Shown: positions 1-8,620, numbered from the stretch's first letter. The stretch: DNA of 64,000 bases from an uncultured Tenacibaculum sp. (GCA_947496185.1 CANMCD010000005.1:62001-126000); one strand, 5' to 3'. Translations and numbers: made by a program. The notes: generated from the letters alone by a model not told the origin.

Positions 1-316
1 CTGTTAATGAAGGGTGAAGCGCCACTTCGGCATCAGATGAAAGATTGCTATCTAAGAAGATACCTTTATTTTTAGGAATATAAATGTCGGGTCTTAGTTT
101 GGCGTATGTGTCAAATCTGCCTAAGGGGATTACGGTGTTTAGGCCGTCATTTCCTCCTTTAAGTTGTATGATAACCATGATTCGGTCATTCGTATTGTCA
201 AAGTTTAATCGGTCTAATAATGGACTGTTGTTAAATGCACTTAGTACTTGCCCTGGGAGTGCTATGGCACCCGTGGTGAATAAGGATGATAATTGAATGA
301 AGTTTCGTCTTTTCAT
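1..316 (-). CDS. DUF1501 family protein, N-terminal part (runs off the window)
   Basis: The minus strand reads from an ATG at 316 to the left edge without a stop, about 105 codons. The N-terminus MKRRNFIQLSSLFTTGAIAL looks like a twin-arginine signal (RRNF followed by a hydrophobic stretch). It is followed by MVIIQLKGGNDGLNTVIPL, the characteristic opening of DUF1501 proteins, which are exported proteins related to the alkaline phosphatase/sulfatase fold. The gene lies 15 nt downstream of the DUF1800 gene, and these two families are commonly paired in Bacteroidota and Planctomycetes. The pair is probably one operon. The biochemical function is unknown. The C-terminal part is outside the window. 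Confidence 0.85.
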   Translation of the reverse strand, partial: MKRRNFIQLSSLFTTGAIALPGQVLSAFNNSPLLDRLNFDNTNDRIMVIIQLKGGNDGLNTVIPLGRFDTYAKLRPDIYIPKNKGIFLDSNLSSDAEVALHPSLT

Positions 317-331
317 GAGAGTTTAGCGGTA

Positions 332-1927
332 TTAGTTACATTGATATTCTTGAGAATAAATAAGTGTTTGAAATAATTTGTTTAAGGGAATAACCACATC
401 TGAATCGTCTTGTGTTTTGAGGTAATTTTCCCATTCAAATTGCCAGTTTTTAGGAGATAATCCATCAAGAAAAATATCATTAAGAAAATAGTTAAATCTT
501 TTCTCATTAATAGGTAGTGGTAATAAATCGGTTGTTAATTCTCTGACGACCGTTTTTGCGTCTTTAGGGTTAGAAATGTTTTTACGAACAAAGGATACCA
601 TATCAACACGTACGTTACCTGTCTTTTTACCTTTTTTTTTCGAAAGGTCTTTTGAAAGTTTATAACGAGCTAGTAATGTAGAAGAAGTAAACCAGTTTTT
701 GGTATACTCAGGAGATTGGAAGTAAGCATCATAACCAGCGACTGTTTCGGGTCTATGTAATATCATACCAGCATTGGGCAGGTAGTTTCTTTGAATAAAA
801 TTTAGATAAAGACGTTTAAAGTTATCTGGAGAAATAGTGATTTCAGGAACTGTCATTTCAAAATAGTTAACAGTTCTGAGTAAATGTTCAATAGGAGAAG
901 AAAGTAAACTGCCTATAACTTCATCATTTACAACTTGATCGGCTACATCATAAAAGTGTTGAGAGCCTAGTAGTTTTTTAACAACAGGTTGAATGTTGTA
1001 TCCTTCTGCATATAGCAAATCCGCTAAAGGCTGTATAATATTTGTTTCGGTCTCTTGATCAATTGTAGTTCGAACAAAAAAACGATATAACCTTCTACAA
1101 AAATGTTTGGCCGTTTCTTTTTGTTCAAAAATCATAGCAATTAACTCAGACAATTCTCTGTAGGCACCTTGTTTTTTCTTGCCACCTTTTATTATTCTGT
1201 TTTGGAAAGCACTACTGAACTGTTTGTCAGTTGTATCATGTTTTCTTAAAACAAGCCTTCCGATAGGAATGCCAGTTTCTGGGTCAATATTCTTTCGTTT
1301 TTTTTCTGTTTTATAGCCTGTTAAAACCTTTGCAGCACTGACGATATCCTGTTCTGTATAATTTATTGTATTTTGATCGCCTCTACCAATAGTAAAAAGT
1401 TCAAGAAGCTCTCTAGCATAATTTTCGTTTGGGTTATTCTTGTTGTTACTACCGTTGTCAAGGTACTTTAACATCGCATTTGAGAGCGAGATTTTATAAA
1501 TTAAATCTTTAAAATTTCCTGTAGCATACTGTTTGATAAAATGCAGGTAATCAAAGAAATTTTTACTACTACCAATTTCTTTAGAATTAATTGTAAGAAA
1601 TGTGTGTAAGAAAAATTCCATTTTATGTTGTAGTCCCTTATCTCTTCTCGCTTCATCCAACCACCATGCTGAAACAGACAAAAGCAGTACGGATTTTCGA
1701 GATTTAGGTTGCAAATTAGTATTAATCCATGGTTTACTTGAAGCAGGATCGATAGGTTGTTCTTTATGTAAAGGTTGTGAGGTAAATAAAGAATTTAAAG
1801 CTTCATCAGCGGTTAGATTTTGAAAATAATTGAGCTGTTCTTTAGTAAAATAAAAAGAAGCTCTTCTAAGGAGGTGGGCAGCTTTTACACGACCTAATTT
1901 TCCATGAAATTTAGATAATTCATCCAT
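332..1927 (-). CDS. DUF1800 family protein
   Basis: A 531-residue protein recognised as DUF1800 from the opening KAAHLLRRASF, the segment ENYARELLELFTIG in the first third, and the RPETVAGYDAY region near residue 400. No enzymatic activity has been settled for the family. It is nearly always encoded next to DUF1501, and here the DUF1501 start lies 15 nt downstream on the same strand, so the two are probably co-transcribed. No convincing signal peptide is visible at the chosen ATG. The next gene upstream is divergent, so the operon promoter should lie in 1928-2352. Confidence 0.85.
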   Translation of the reverse strand: MDELSKFHGKLGRVKAAHLLRRASFYFTKEQLNYFQNLTADEALNSLFTSQPLHKEQPIDPASSKPWINTNLQPKSRKSVLLLSVSAWWLDEARRDKGLQHKMEFFLHTFLTINSKEIGSSKNFFDYLHFIKQYATGNFKDLIYKISLSNAMLKYLDNGSNNKNNPNENYARELLELFTIGRGDQNTINYTEQDIVSAAKVLTGYKTEKKRKNIDPETGIPIGRLVLRKHDTTDKQFSSAFQNRIIKGGKKKQGAYRELSELIAMIFEQKETAKHFCRRLYRFFVRTTIDQETETNIIQPLADLLYAEGYNIQPVVKKLLGSQHFYDVADQVVNDEVIGSLLSSPIEHLLRTVNYFEMTVPEITISPDNFKRLYLNFIQRNYLPNAGMILHRPETVAGYDAYFQSPEYTKNWFTSSTLLARYKLSKDLSKKKGKKTGNVRVDMVSFVRKNISNPKDAKTVVRELTTDLLPLPINEKRFNYFLNDIFLDGLSPKNWQFEWENYLKTQDDSDVVIPLNKLFQTLIYSQEYQCN

Positions 1928-2352
1928 AATAAATTTGATGTTTTGGTATACACATATACAGGTGTAAAGTTTTTATGACAATACACGTTAGAGAGACTTA
2001 TTTGATAGTGGTAATACACACTTCGAAAAGGTTATTTTTCGAGGAGTAAAAGGCGTAAAATCTATTAATGAAATCTGACTTAGAATATAGCGAAAAATCT
2101 TTTAGACATAATCGTGGCGGGGGTTGGGGGTTATACAATGATTGCTTTTACTAGAACGAAAGGGTAATTAACCACTTACGTTGCGATTGCAATATAAGTA
2201 TAATTAACTGAAATTCAAATGTTTTTGATAGTGGGGTAAGTGTGTTAAGGAGCTTATCTTAATGATGACAAGCGTTTAGAAGAGGAATATTTTATTTTGA
2301 TTATGTTCAAATTGATTTTAAATTTTATATTTTGCAGTATAAAAGTTAGAAA
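1928..2352. other. Divergent intergenic region with a G-run
   Basis: This 425-bp spacer separates the minus-strand DUF1800/DUF1501 operon from the plus-strand PspC/channel operon and should hold both promoters. A TATATTTTG stretch at about 2328 lies close to the plus-strand start and resembles, but does not exactly match, the TAnnTTTG -7 box. The one compositional oddity is a G-run at 2116-2130 (two G5 tracts two bases apart, preceded by GGC). No coding remnant was recognised. Confidence 0.5.
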
Positions 2353-2580
2353 ATGATATTTATTCATTCAGTAAGATACTATTTTGAAAGAAATGGATTC
2401 AATGTTTCAGCACGTATGGCTGATAGGATAGGGATAAGGGCCGTAAATATACGGTTGTTCTTTATATATATGTCCTTTGTTACGGCGGGTCTTTCTTTTG
2501 GTTTGTATTTAACCTTAGCTTTTTTATTGCGATTAAAAGACATGATTTATACCAAAAGAAGTTCTGTATTTGACTTATAA
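2353..2580 (+). CDS. PspC-domain-like small membrane protein
   Basis: A 75-residue protein with a soluble N-terminal half containing SARMADRIGIRAVNIRLFF, as in PspC-domain proteins (marked by GVCAGLAEYFGIDPTLVRLIF in the canonical form). One long hydrophobic segment follows (about residues 35-60). PspC proteins are inner-membrane proteins linked to envelope-stress responses, but the canonical glycine-rich GVCGG start is missing, so this is a divergent member. Its stop codon overlaps the start of the potassium channel gene (TAATG), which suggests translational coupling and a shared membrane role. No phage-shock partners are nearby. Confidence 0.6.
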   Translation: MIFIHSVRYYFERNGFNVSARMADRIGIRAVNIRLFFIYMSFVTAGLSFGLYLTLAFLLRLKDMIYTKRSSVFDL

Positions 2581-3581
2581 TGAATATCCTCTTACATTCA
2601 CGTTTATATAAAGCTATTATTTTTTCGTTACTTATACTGTTAGTAGGAGTGGGGGGGTATAGCCTATTGTTTGATTACTCCTTTATAGATGCTTTATACA
2701 TGACTATTATTACCGTGACTACTATCGGATTCGGAGAAGTCCATCCGTTTGGTACGGGAGAAAAAATATTTACTATAGTACTGATTTTATCCAGTTTATT
2801 TATTTTCGGATATGTAGTTTCGTCTTTTTCTGAATATTTAATTAGCGGGCAATTTTTTCATCAACTAAAAACAAAGAGAGTGCAAAAAAAAATAGAAGGA
2901 CTACAAGAGCATACCATTATTTGTGGATACGGAAGAAATGGCAAACAGGCATTGGCTAAATTAAAGAGCTATAAAAAACAAGTAGTGGTTATTGAAAAGA
3001 AAAAAAGTTTAATTAAAGAGTTAGATGAAGCGGGAGTTTTAAATGTAGAAGGAGACGCTACTTTAGATGAAACATTAATTAAAGCGGGTATCACTACAGC
3101 AAGTAATTTGATTACTGTATTACCTTCTGATGCAGATAATTTATTCGTAGTTTTAACAGCGAGTCAGCTTAATAAAAAATGTAGGGTGATCAGTCGAGCT
3201 TCGAAAGAAACTACTTTTAATAAATTGAAAATTGCGGGCGCTGATAATGTAATTATGCCCGATAAATTGGGAGGAGTTCATATGGCATTGTTGGTCTTGA
3301 CTCCTGATGTAATAGAGTTTGTAGATAGGCTAACGATAGAAGGTGATTCTACTGCAAACTTAGAAGAAATTGCGGTAAATGATTTACCCAAAGAATATGT
3401 AAACAAGACCATTTTAGACTTAGATCTTAGAAAAAAAACTGGATGTACGGTTATTGGATATAAATCATCCAAAAAAGATTATACCATAAATCCAGACGCC
3501 TCAGTAACGTTAGAAGAAGGAGCGAACTTAATCGTGTTAGGAAGACCAGAACAAATAAATAAATTAAGAGCATTGTTTTAA
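2580..3581 (+). CDS. Two-TM potassium channel with RCK (TrkA-N/TrkA-C) domain
   Basis: A 333-residue channel. TM1 is about residues 11-31, then a pore helix with selectivity filter TTIGFGE (47-53), and TM2 about 62-85. The cytoplasmic part starts with the Rossmann motif GYGRNG (about 115) that binds nucleotide or ligand, as in RCK domains. A TrkA-C domain with IGYKSS and NPDASVTLEEGANLIVLG closes the protein. The filter reads GFG, not the classical GYG, a common variant. This architecture forms tetrameric ligand-gated K+ channels of the MthK/Kch type. It overlaps by one base both the PspC-like gene upstream and the reductase gene downstream, so the three genes are a tight operon. Confidence 0.88.
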   Translation: MNILLHSRLYKAIIFSLLILLVGVGGYSLLFDYSFIDALYMTIITVTTIGFGEVHPFGTGEKIFTIVLILSSLFIFGYVVSSFSEYLISGQFFHQLKTKRVQKKIEGLQEHTIICGYGRNGKQALAKLKSYKKQVVVIEKKKSLIKELDEAGVLNVEGDATLDETLIKAGITTASNLITVLPSDADNLFVVLTASQLNKKCRVISRASKETTFNKLKIAGADNVIMPDKLGGVHMALLVLTPDVIEFVDRLTIEGDSTANLEEIAVNDLPKEYVNKTILDLDLRKKTGCTVIGYKSSKKDYTINPDASVTLEEGANLIVLGRPEQINKLRALF

Positions 3582-4480
3582 TGAAGAGAATTGTTATTAC
3601 AGGTAGCAACGGATTACTTGGGCAAAGTTTAGTGAACTTATTTTTGGAAACGCCAGAAAAATATCAAGTTATAGGTTTTTCTAGAGGTGAAAATAGAAGC
3701 GGGAGAAGCGACTTTGAGTACGTTTCAATTGATATTACTGACAGCGAAAAGCTTTTTGAAAAGTTGGCAGTTTATAAACCTGATGTTATTGTGAATACTG
3801 CTGCAATGACCCATGTAGATAAATGCGAAGACAACAAAGAAAAATGTTATCGTTTAAATGTCGAAGTGGTATCCTATTTAAAAGCGTATTCCGAAAAAAA
3901 TAATACACATTTAGTTCATTTGTCTACTGATTTTATTTTTGACGGAGAGAAGGGGTATTACAAAGAAACGGATACGCCCAATCCACTAAGTTATTATGGA
4001 GAAACCAAATTGAAAGCAGAGCAAATATTGGTCTCTTCTAGAATTGACTATACAATATTGCGTACTATTTTAGTGTATGGGAAAGTTTTTGATATGTCAA
4101 GAAGTAATATCGTGTTGTGGGTAAAGGACAGTTTAGAAAAAGGAAAAGAACTCACCGTGGTTACAGATCAATATCGAATGCCTACATATGTAGAAGAATT
4201 GGCGTTAGCGTGTAAGCTTTCCATTGATAAACAAACAACAGGTGTTTTTAATATTTCTTCTAACAAACTAATGAGTGTTTTTGAAATAGCTCAATGTGTA
4301 GCGGAAGTGTTTGGTTTGGATAAAAATTTGATAAAACCGATTACTGCAAAGGAACTCAATCAGCGCGCAAAGCGACCTGCAAAATCAGGGTTCGATTTAA
4401 ACAAAACGCATCAAGAATTAACGTTAAAAACACGTTCATTTAAGGAAGATCTGTTGGAATTTAAACAAAAATTAACCTAA
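3581..4480 (+). CDS. RmlD-like NAD(P)-dependent sugar-nucleotide reductase (extended SDR)
   Basis: A 299-residue extended short-chain dehydrogenase. It has the nucleotide-binding GSNGLLG motif at residues 8-14, the NTAAMTHVDKCE segment typical of dTDP-4-dehydrorhamnose reductase relatives, STDFIFDG, and the catalytic YYGETK (Tyr and Lys, about 137-141). RmlD proteins reduce a nucleotide-linked 4-keto sugar. No rmlABC genes are near, and the gene is coupled by overlap (TAATG) to a potassium channel, so the in vivo substrate is open. Methionine adenosyltransferase regulatory-subunit-like proteins share this fold and are an alternative. Confidence 0.8.
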   Translation: MKRIVITGSNGLLGQSLVNLFLETPEKYQVIGFSRGENRSGRSDFEYVSIDITDSEKLFEKLAVYKPDVIVNTAAMTHVDKCEDNKEKCYRLNVEVVSYLKAYSEKNNTHLVHLSTDFIFDGEKGYYKETDTPNPLSYYGETKLKAEQILVSSRIDYTILRTILVYGKVFDMSRSNIVLWVKDSLEKGKELTVVTDQYRMPTYVEELALACKLSIDKQTTGVFNISSNKLMSVFEIAQCVAEVFGLDKNLIKPITAKELNQRAKRPAKSGFDLNKTHQELTLKTRSFKEDLLEFKQKLT

Positions 4481-4572
4481 AATAAACATTTAACGGCTAA
4501 AAATTGGTATTAACTTCATTTTTTTATGATATTGCACACCACTAATAGTAAAAACTAACTTATAGTAGTATT

Positions 4573-6156
4573 ATGAAAAAACTTTTAATGTTTTTGATAT
4601 CGATGTTTCCAATGATGTCCTTTGCACAAGAAAAGGGGTTGGATCAGCAGATTGACGAGGCTTTTAAGCCCGTTTCAGATTTTTTTAGCAATGTAATTTT
4701 CTTTCAAATATCAGGTACACCATTTGTATTGATACTTTTGGTAGCAAGTGCCGCCTTTTTTACCATTTATTTTGGGTTTCCTAATATCAGGTATTTTCTT
4801 ACTGCTATTAATGTAGTTCGCGGAAAGTATGATGATGTAGATAAAGGTGTTGTTGAAAAAGCACACGGAGATGTTACACCGGGAGGAGATGCAATAGAAA
4901 CGATAAAAGACGAAAGTAACGAAGGAGAAGTATCTCACTTTCAGGCGTTGGCAACTGCGGTTTCAGGTACAGTTGGAAATGGAAATATTGCGGGGGTTGC
5001 CCTAGCAATTGCATTAGGAGGGCCAGGAGCTACTTTTTGGATGATTATCTGCGGATTATTAGGGATGTCTACCAAATTCGTTGAATGTACGCTAGGAGTG
5101 CAATATAGAGACGTAGGTGAAGATGGAACTGTGTATGGAGGGCCTATGTACTATCTTTCAAAAGGATTGAAAGAAAAAGGATTTCAAACATTAGGAAAAA
5201 TAGCGGCAGTATTGTTTGCTATATTTTGTATTGGTGGATCTTTTGGTGGAGGAAATGCTGCGCAGTCTAATCAAGCGACGGTAGTAATTAAAGAATTATT
5301 AGGATTAGAAAGCTCAAGTGCAGGTGCTATAATAGGACTTGTTTTAGCATTCATTGTAGGTATAATTATTATTGGAGGTATCAAACGTATTGCTACGGTA
5401 ACAGAAAAAGTGGTACCGTTCATGGCATTGTTATACCTTTTAGCATGTTTGTATATTTTAGGAGCTAATTTTTCCTTAGTAGATGATGCGATTTCATTAA
5501 TAATAACGGAAGCTTTTAATCCTCAAGCAATTGGTGTTGGAGGCGTTATTGGTGTTTTATTGGTAGGTTTTAAGAGAGCCGCTTTTTCAAATGAAGCAGG
5601 GGCAGGGTCAGCTTCTATTGCACACTCTGCTGTAAAAACTAAATATTCAGCATCGGAAGGGTTAGTAGCCTTGTTAGAACCTTTTATTGATACGGTACTT
5701 ATTTGTACAATGACAGCGCTAGTAATCATTATCTTTAACTTTGGAGGTGCTTTTGAATACGGAGGTGATGGTACTGGTGGCGTACTTATTGATGGGCTAA
5801 GAGTAGAAGGTGCAGGAATAACTTCGAAAGCCTTTGCACAGTATATACCTTATTCAAATGTATTCTTGACAATAGCGGTAGTATTATTTGCCGTGTCAAC
5901 GATGATCTCTTGGTCGTATTATGGATTACAATCATGGAAGTTCTTATTTGGAAGAGGTAAGAAAGCAGATTTGGTTTACAAAATATTGTTTTTAACTTTC
6001 GTGGTTATTGGAGCAGCAGCAAGTATGAATTCGATTTGGGCATTTTCAGATGCAATGATTTTTGCGATGGTGTTTCCAAATATGATTGGTTTGTTCTTCT
6101 TAATGCCAATCGTTAAAAAACAATTAAAAAGATATTTAGAAGCTATAAGAGGATAA
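4573..6156 (+). CDS. Sodium:alanine symporter family protein (AGCS)
   Basis: A 527-residue multi-spanning transporter. The AGCS signature is present as VSGTVGNGNIAGVALAIALGGPGATFWM (residues about 130-158), followed by KFVECTLGVQYR, GPMYYLSKG and KRAAFSNEAGAGSASIAHSA (about 332-352). AGCS proteins import alanine, glycine or related amino acids with Na+. Compared with E. coli or Bacillus AlsT/DagA it has an N-terminal signal-like segment ending MMSFAQEKG, which places the first loop in the periplasm; this is common in flavobacteria. It stands 92 nt after the reductase and probably has its own promoter. The HhH gene starts 12 nt downstream. Confidence 0.9.
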   Translation: MKKLLMFLISMFPMMSFAQEKGLDQQIDEAFKPVSDFFSNVIFFQISGTPFVLILLVASAAFFTIYFGFPNIRYFLTAINVVRGKYDDVDKGVVEKAHGDVTPGGDAIETIKDESNEGEVSHFQALATAVSGTVGNGNIAGVALAIALGGPGATFWMIICGLLGMSTKFVECTLGVQYRDVGEDGTVYGGPMYYLSKGLKEKGFQTLGKIAAVLFAIFCIGGSFGGGNAAQSNQATVVIKELLGLESSSAGAIIGLVLAFIVGIIIIGGIKRIATVTEKVVPFMALLYLLACLYILGANFSLVDDAISLIITEAFNPQAIGVGGVIGVLLVGFKRAAFSNEAGAGSASIAHSAVKTKYSASEGLVALLEPFIDTVLICTMTALVIIIFNFGGAFEYGGDGTGGVLIDGLRVEGAGITSKAFAQYIPYSNVFLTIAVVLFAVSTMISWSYYGLQSWKFLFGRGKKADLVYKILFLTFVVIGAAASMNSIWAFSDAMIFAMVFPNMIGLFFLMPIVKKQLKRYLEAIRG

Positions 6157-6168
6157 TCGAGTAGACTT

Positions 6169-7059
6169 ATGAAAATAATTAAGCCCCATTTCTTTTTTGA
6201 TAAAAAACAAAGAAATGGGGCTTTGCTTTTGTTGCTATTGGTGGTATTACTCCAACTACTATATGTTGTGATAGACTTCTCTTCAGATCCGACAAGTTCA
6301 ATACCATCGGATGTTATTACTAAAATAACGCGAAAAATAGACAGTTTAGCTCAAAAAGACCTAGTAGCTAAACAACGAACGTTAAAACCGTTTAATCCAA
6401 ATTATATTTCAGACTTCAAAGGGTATCAGTTAGGAATGTCTATGGAAGCACTAGACCGGCTTTTTGCTTATAGAAAAAAGGGAAAGTATGTAAATTCGGT
6501 GGAGGACTTTCAAAAGGTAACCTTGGTTTCAGATAGTTTATTAACAGCGATAGCTCCGTATTTTAAATTTCCAGCTTGGGTGCAAGCGAAAAACAAATCA
6601 AAAAAAAGTACAAAGAAAACAGCTTATTATACGTCAGAAATTCAAGAGGTTATTTTTTCTATAAAGGATATCAACCAAGCATCCGTGGAAGATTTTACAA
6701 AAATTTTAGAAGGAAATTTGAAGCTTGGTACAAGAATTGTAAAGTATCGAAGTAAGATACAAGGTTTTTTTTATGAAGATCAATTATCTGAAGTATGGGG
6801 TATACAATCCTTTGAGGTAAGCAAAATCTTAAAAGTTTTTAAAGTGGTAAAGAAACCAACGATTGCAAAAATTAATATAAACGAGGCGACGTTTAAGGAG
6901 GTTTTGAAACTGCCGTATATAGATTATGATTTGTGTAAAAAAATTTTCGAGTATAGAGACGAGGTTGCCGAAATTAAAGATATTTCTGAGTTAAAGAATA
7001 TTAATAAATTTCCTTTAAAAAAATACAATAGAATAGTATTATATTTGGGGACGAAATAA
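6169..7059 (+). CDS. Membrane-anchored helix-hairpin-helix (ComEA-like) protein
   Basis: A 296-residue protein with a short cytoplasmic N-terminus, one transmembrane helix (about residues 17-38, Leu/Val-rich), a linker, and at least three helix-hairpin-helix units: NPNYISDFKGYQLG onward, INQASVEDFTKILEGNLKLG, and ININEATFKEVLKLPYIDYDL. HhH repeats bind DNA non-specifically. ComEA-type proteins pull DNA into the periplasm during natural transformation, but no com genes adjoin it here. The start only 12 nt after the symporter suggests one transcript, yet a strong hairpin lies over codons 5-19. Confidence 0.75.
   Translation: MKIIKPHFFFDKKQRNGALLLLLLVVLLQLLYVVIDFSSDPTSSIPSDVITKITRKIDSLAQKDLVAKQRTLKPFNPNYISDFKGYQLGMSMEALDRLFAYRKKGKYVNSVEDFQKVTLVSDSLLTAIAPYFKFPAWVQAKNKSKKSTKKTAYYTSEIQEVIFSIKDINQASVEDFTKILEGNLKLGTRIVKYRSKIQGFFYEDQLSEVWGIQSFEVSKILKVFKVVKKPTIAKININEATFKEVLKLPYIDYDLCKKIFEYRDEVAEIKDISELKNINKFPLKKYNRIVLYLGTK
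6181..6223 (+). terminator. Terminator-like hairpin inside the HhH coding sequence
   Basis: A perfect 15-bp inverted repeat (AAGCCCCATTTCTTT at 6181-6195, its complement at 6209-6223) encloses a 13-nt loop. It is followed by the T-rich TGCTTTTGTTG. It begins 25 nt after the symporter stop, exactly where a symporter terminator would be expected, but it lies within codons 5-19 of the next gene. Whether it terminates, attenuates or hinders translation cannot be told from sequence. Confidence 0.6.
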
Positions 7060-7096
7060 GCAAAAACTAATAAAACTAATAAAATTAATAAGGTCG

Positions 7097-8263
7097 ATGG
7101 CTAGTGTGTATTTTACAGAAGAACACGAATATTTTCGAGAGAGTTTTAGAGACTTTCTACAAAAGGAAGTTGTACCACATATAGATAAATGGGAAAAAGA
7201 AGGGGCTGTTGAAAGATTTATATGGAAGAAGTTTGGAGAAATGGGGTACTTTGGTTTAAATCAACCTGAAGCATATGGAGGGTTAGGTTTGGATCTTTTT
7301 TATACGGTGATTTTTTTAGAAGAATTACAAAAGATAAACTCAGGAGGTTTTGCAGCTAATATGTGGGCACACGCCTACTTAGCCATGACACACCTCAATA
7401 AAGAAGGAGATGATAGGATAAAAAATAAGTATTTGACACCGAGTATTCTTGGGGATAAAATAGGCTGTTTATGTATCTCTGAACCTTTCGGAGGTAGTGA
7501 CGTAGCAGGTATGCGTACTACCGCTATAAAGGAAGGTAATACTTATGTGTTAAATGGGTCTAAAACTTTTATAACCAATGGTGTTTATTCCGATTACTTA
7601 ATTGTAGCAGCGAAAACTTCTCCAGAAGCAAAACACAAAGGGATTAGCATCTTTGTAGTTGATAGAGCTACTGTAGGAATTACATCAACCAAATTGGATA
7701 AATTAGGATGGAGAGCTTCAGATACAGCCGAAATAGCCTTTGATAACGTGGTAATACCTGAGGAGAATTTGATGGGAGAAGAAGGTGCTGGTTTCTCGTA
7801 TATCATGCAACATTTTGCCTTAGAGCGATTGGTTATGGGGGTAAATGCCCATGCTAGATCAGAATATGCGGTGGATTACGTGTTACAGTATATGGACGAA
7901 AGAGAAGCTTTTGGTAAAAGGCTAAACGAATTTCAGGCACTAAGACATAAAATTGCTGAAATGTCTAGTAAAGTAGATATGTGCAAGGAATATAATTATT
8001 CAATAACGAAAAGGTTGAACGATGGTCAGTACGTGGTAAAAGAAGCAAGTATGAGTAAGCTGCTTTCTACTCAAATGGCCGATGAAATTGTGTACGATGC
8101 GCTACAGTTGTTAGGAGGCTACGGTTATATGGAAGATTATCCACTTGCAAGGCTGTTACGCGATAGTAGATTGGGGCCTATAGGTGGGGGTACATCAGAG
8201 ATTCTTAAAGAAATCATCGCTAAGATAGTTATTGATAAAAAAGAATACTCGCCTGCGACTTAA
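7097..8263 (+). CDS. Acyl-CoA dehydrogenase, long-chain/LCAD-like
   Basis: A 388-residue flavoenzyme with the complete acyl-CoA dehydrogenase architecture. It has an N-terminal helical domain, the beta-domain with CISEPFGGSDVAGM and KTFITNG, and a C-terminal helical domain with EREAFGKRLNEFQALRHKIAEM and LLGGYGYMEDYPLARLLRD. The usual C-terminal catalytic Glu (YEGT) is replaced by Gly (IGGGTSEI), as in long-chain and isovaleryl-CoA dehydrogenases. The base is then expected in helix G, and ALERL supplies Glu243. It catalyses the first, FAD-dependent step of fatty-acid or branched-chain acyl-CoA oxidation. It stands alone, 38 nt after the HhH gene. Confidence 0.88.
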   Translation: MASVYFTEEHEYFRESFRDFLQKEVVPHIDKWEKEGAVERFIWKKFGEMGYFGLNQPEAYGGLGLDLFYTVIFLEELQKINSGGFAANMWAHAYLAMTHLNKEGDDRIKNKYLTPSILGDKIGCLCISEPFGGSDVAGMRTTAIKEGNTYVLNGSKTFITNGVYSDYLIVAAKTSPEAKHKGISIFVVDRATVGITSTKLDKLGWRASDTAEIAFDNVVIPEENLMGEEGAGFSYIMQHFALERLVMGVNAHARSEYAVDYVLQYMDEREAFGKRLNEFQALRHKIAEMSSKVDMCKEYNYSITKRLNDGQYVVKEASMSKLLSTQMADEIVYDALQLLGGYGYMEDYPLARLLRDSRLGPIGGGTSEILKEIIAKIVIDKKEYSPAT

Positions 8264-8314
8264 ATTGATGCTAATTATTTATTGGTAATCTGTTAGTGGT
8301 TAAAAAAGAGTTTG

Positions 8315-8322
8315 TATATTTG
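8315..8322 (+). promoter_or_regulatory. Putative -7 box of the rpsU promoter
   Basis: TATATTTG matches the Bacteroidota -7 consensus TAnnTTTG. A weak -33 element (TTA at 8292-8294) lies about 20 nt upstream. The bases after the box, GCAGTCC, are shared with the tRNA/tuf promoter at 9917. The expected start near 8328 would give rpsU a leader of about 40 nt. Confidence 0.65.
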
Positions 8323-8346
8323 CAGTCCAAAATACAAAAGACTACA

Positions 8347-8373
8347 ATGAAAGGAGGTGCAAGTATATGTTAA
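8347..8373 (+). other. Eight-codon mini-ORF overlapping the rpsU start
   Basis: An ATG at 8347 opens a frame encoding MKGGASIC and stops at TAA 8371-8373, five bases past the A of the rpsU ATG (8367) and in a different frame. The rpsU Shine-Dalgarno lies inside this mini-ORF. Translation of one could therefore influence the other. It may also be chance, because AUGAAAGGAGG-like strings arise easily around such a site. Confidence 0.3.
8350..8359 (+). promoter_or_regulatory. Strong Shine-Dalgarno of rpsU
   Basis: AAAGGAGGTG is a ten-base match to the complement of the conserved 16S rRNA 3' end, with GGAGG nine bases before the ATG. Neighbouring genes such as rplK, tuf, rpoC and rplL have only A/T-rich leaders. 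In Flavobacterium johnsoniae the anti-Shine-Dalgarno is sequestered by bS21, bS18 and bS6, and rpsU is a known exception that keeps a strong SD, consistent with autoregulation by bS21. Confidence 0.85.
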
Positions 8374-8564
8374 TCATTCCAGTTAAAGAAGGAGAAAATA
8401 TAGATAGAGCATTAAAGCGTTACAAGCGTAAATTTGATCGTACGAAAACTATGAGACAATTACGTAGCAGAAAGCAATTTACTAAACCATCTGTTGCTAA
8501 GAGAGCTCAAAAGATCAAAGCAGCTTATGTTCAAAGATTGAGAACACAAGAAGAGATAGGATAA
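8367..8564 (+). CDS. rpsU: 30S ribosomal protein bS21
   Basis: A 65-residue basic protein with MLIIPVKEGENIDRALKRYKRKF, the standard bS21 start, and a Lys/Arg-rich C-terminal helix. bS21 sits on the small-subunit platform near the 16S 3' end. In Bacteroidota it helps hide the anti-Shine-Dalgarno. The start at 8367 is fixed by the SD at 8350-8359 and by the family N-terminus. The gene is followed 28 nt later by an intrinsic terminator, so it is essentially monocistronic even though xerC and hpf follow. Confidence 0.96.
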   Translation: MLIIPVKEGENIDRALKRYKRKFDRTKTMRQLRSRKQFTKPSVAKRAQKIKAAYVQRLRTQEEIG

Positions 8565-8592
8565 TATAGTTCTATTTTCAAACGATATTAAG

Positions 8593-8620
8593 ACCCGCAT
8601 TTTTAATGTGGGTTTTTTTT
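8593..8620 (+). terminator. rpsU intrinsic terminator
   Basis: A 9-bp stem (ACCCGCATT pairing with AATGTGGGT, one G.U) with a TTT loop is followed by a run of T. It lies between rpsU and xerC. Confidence 0.85.
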
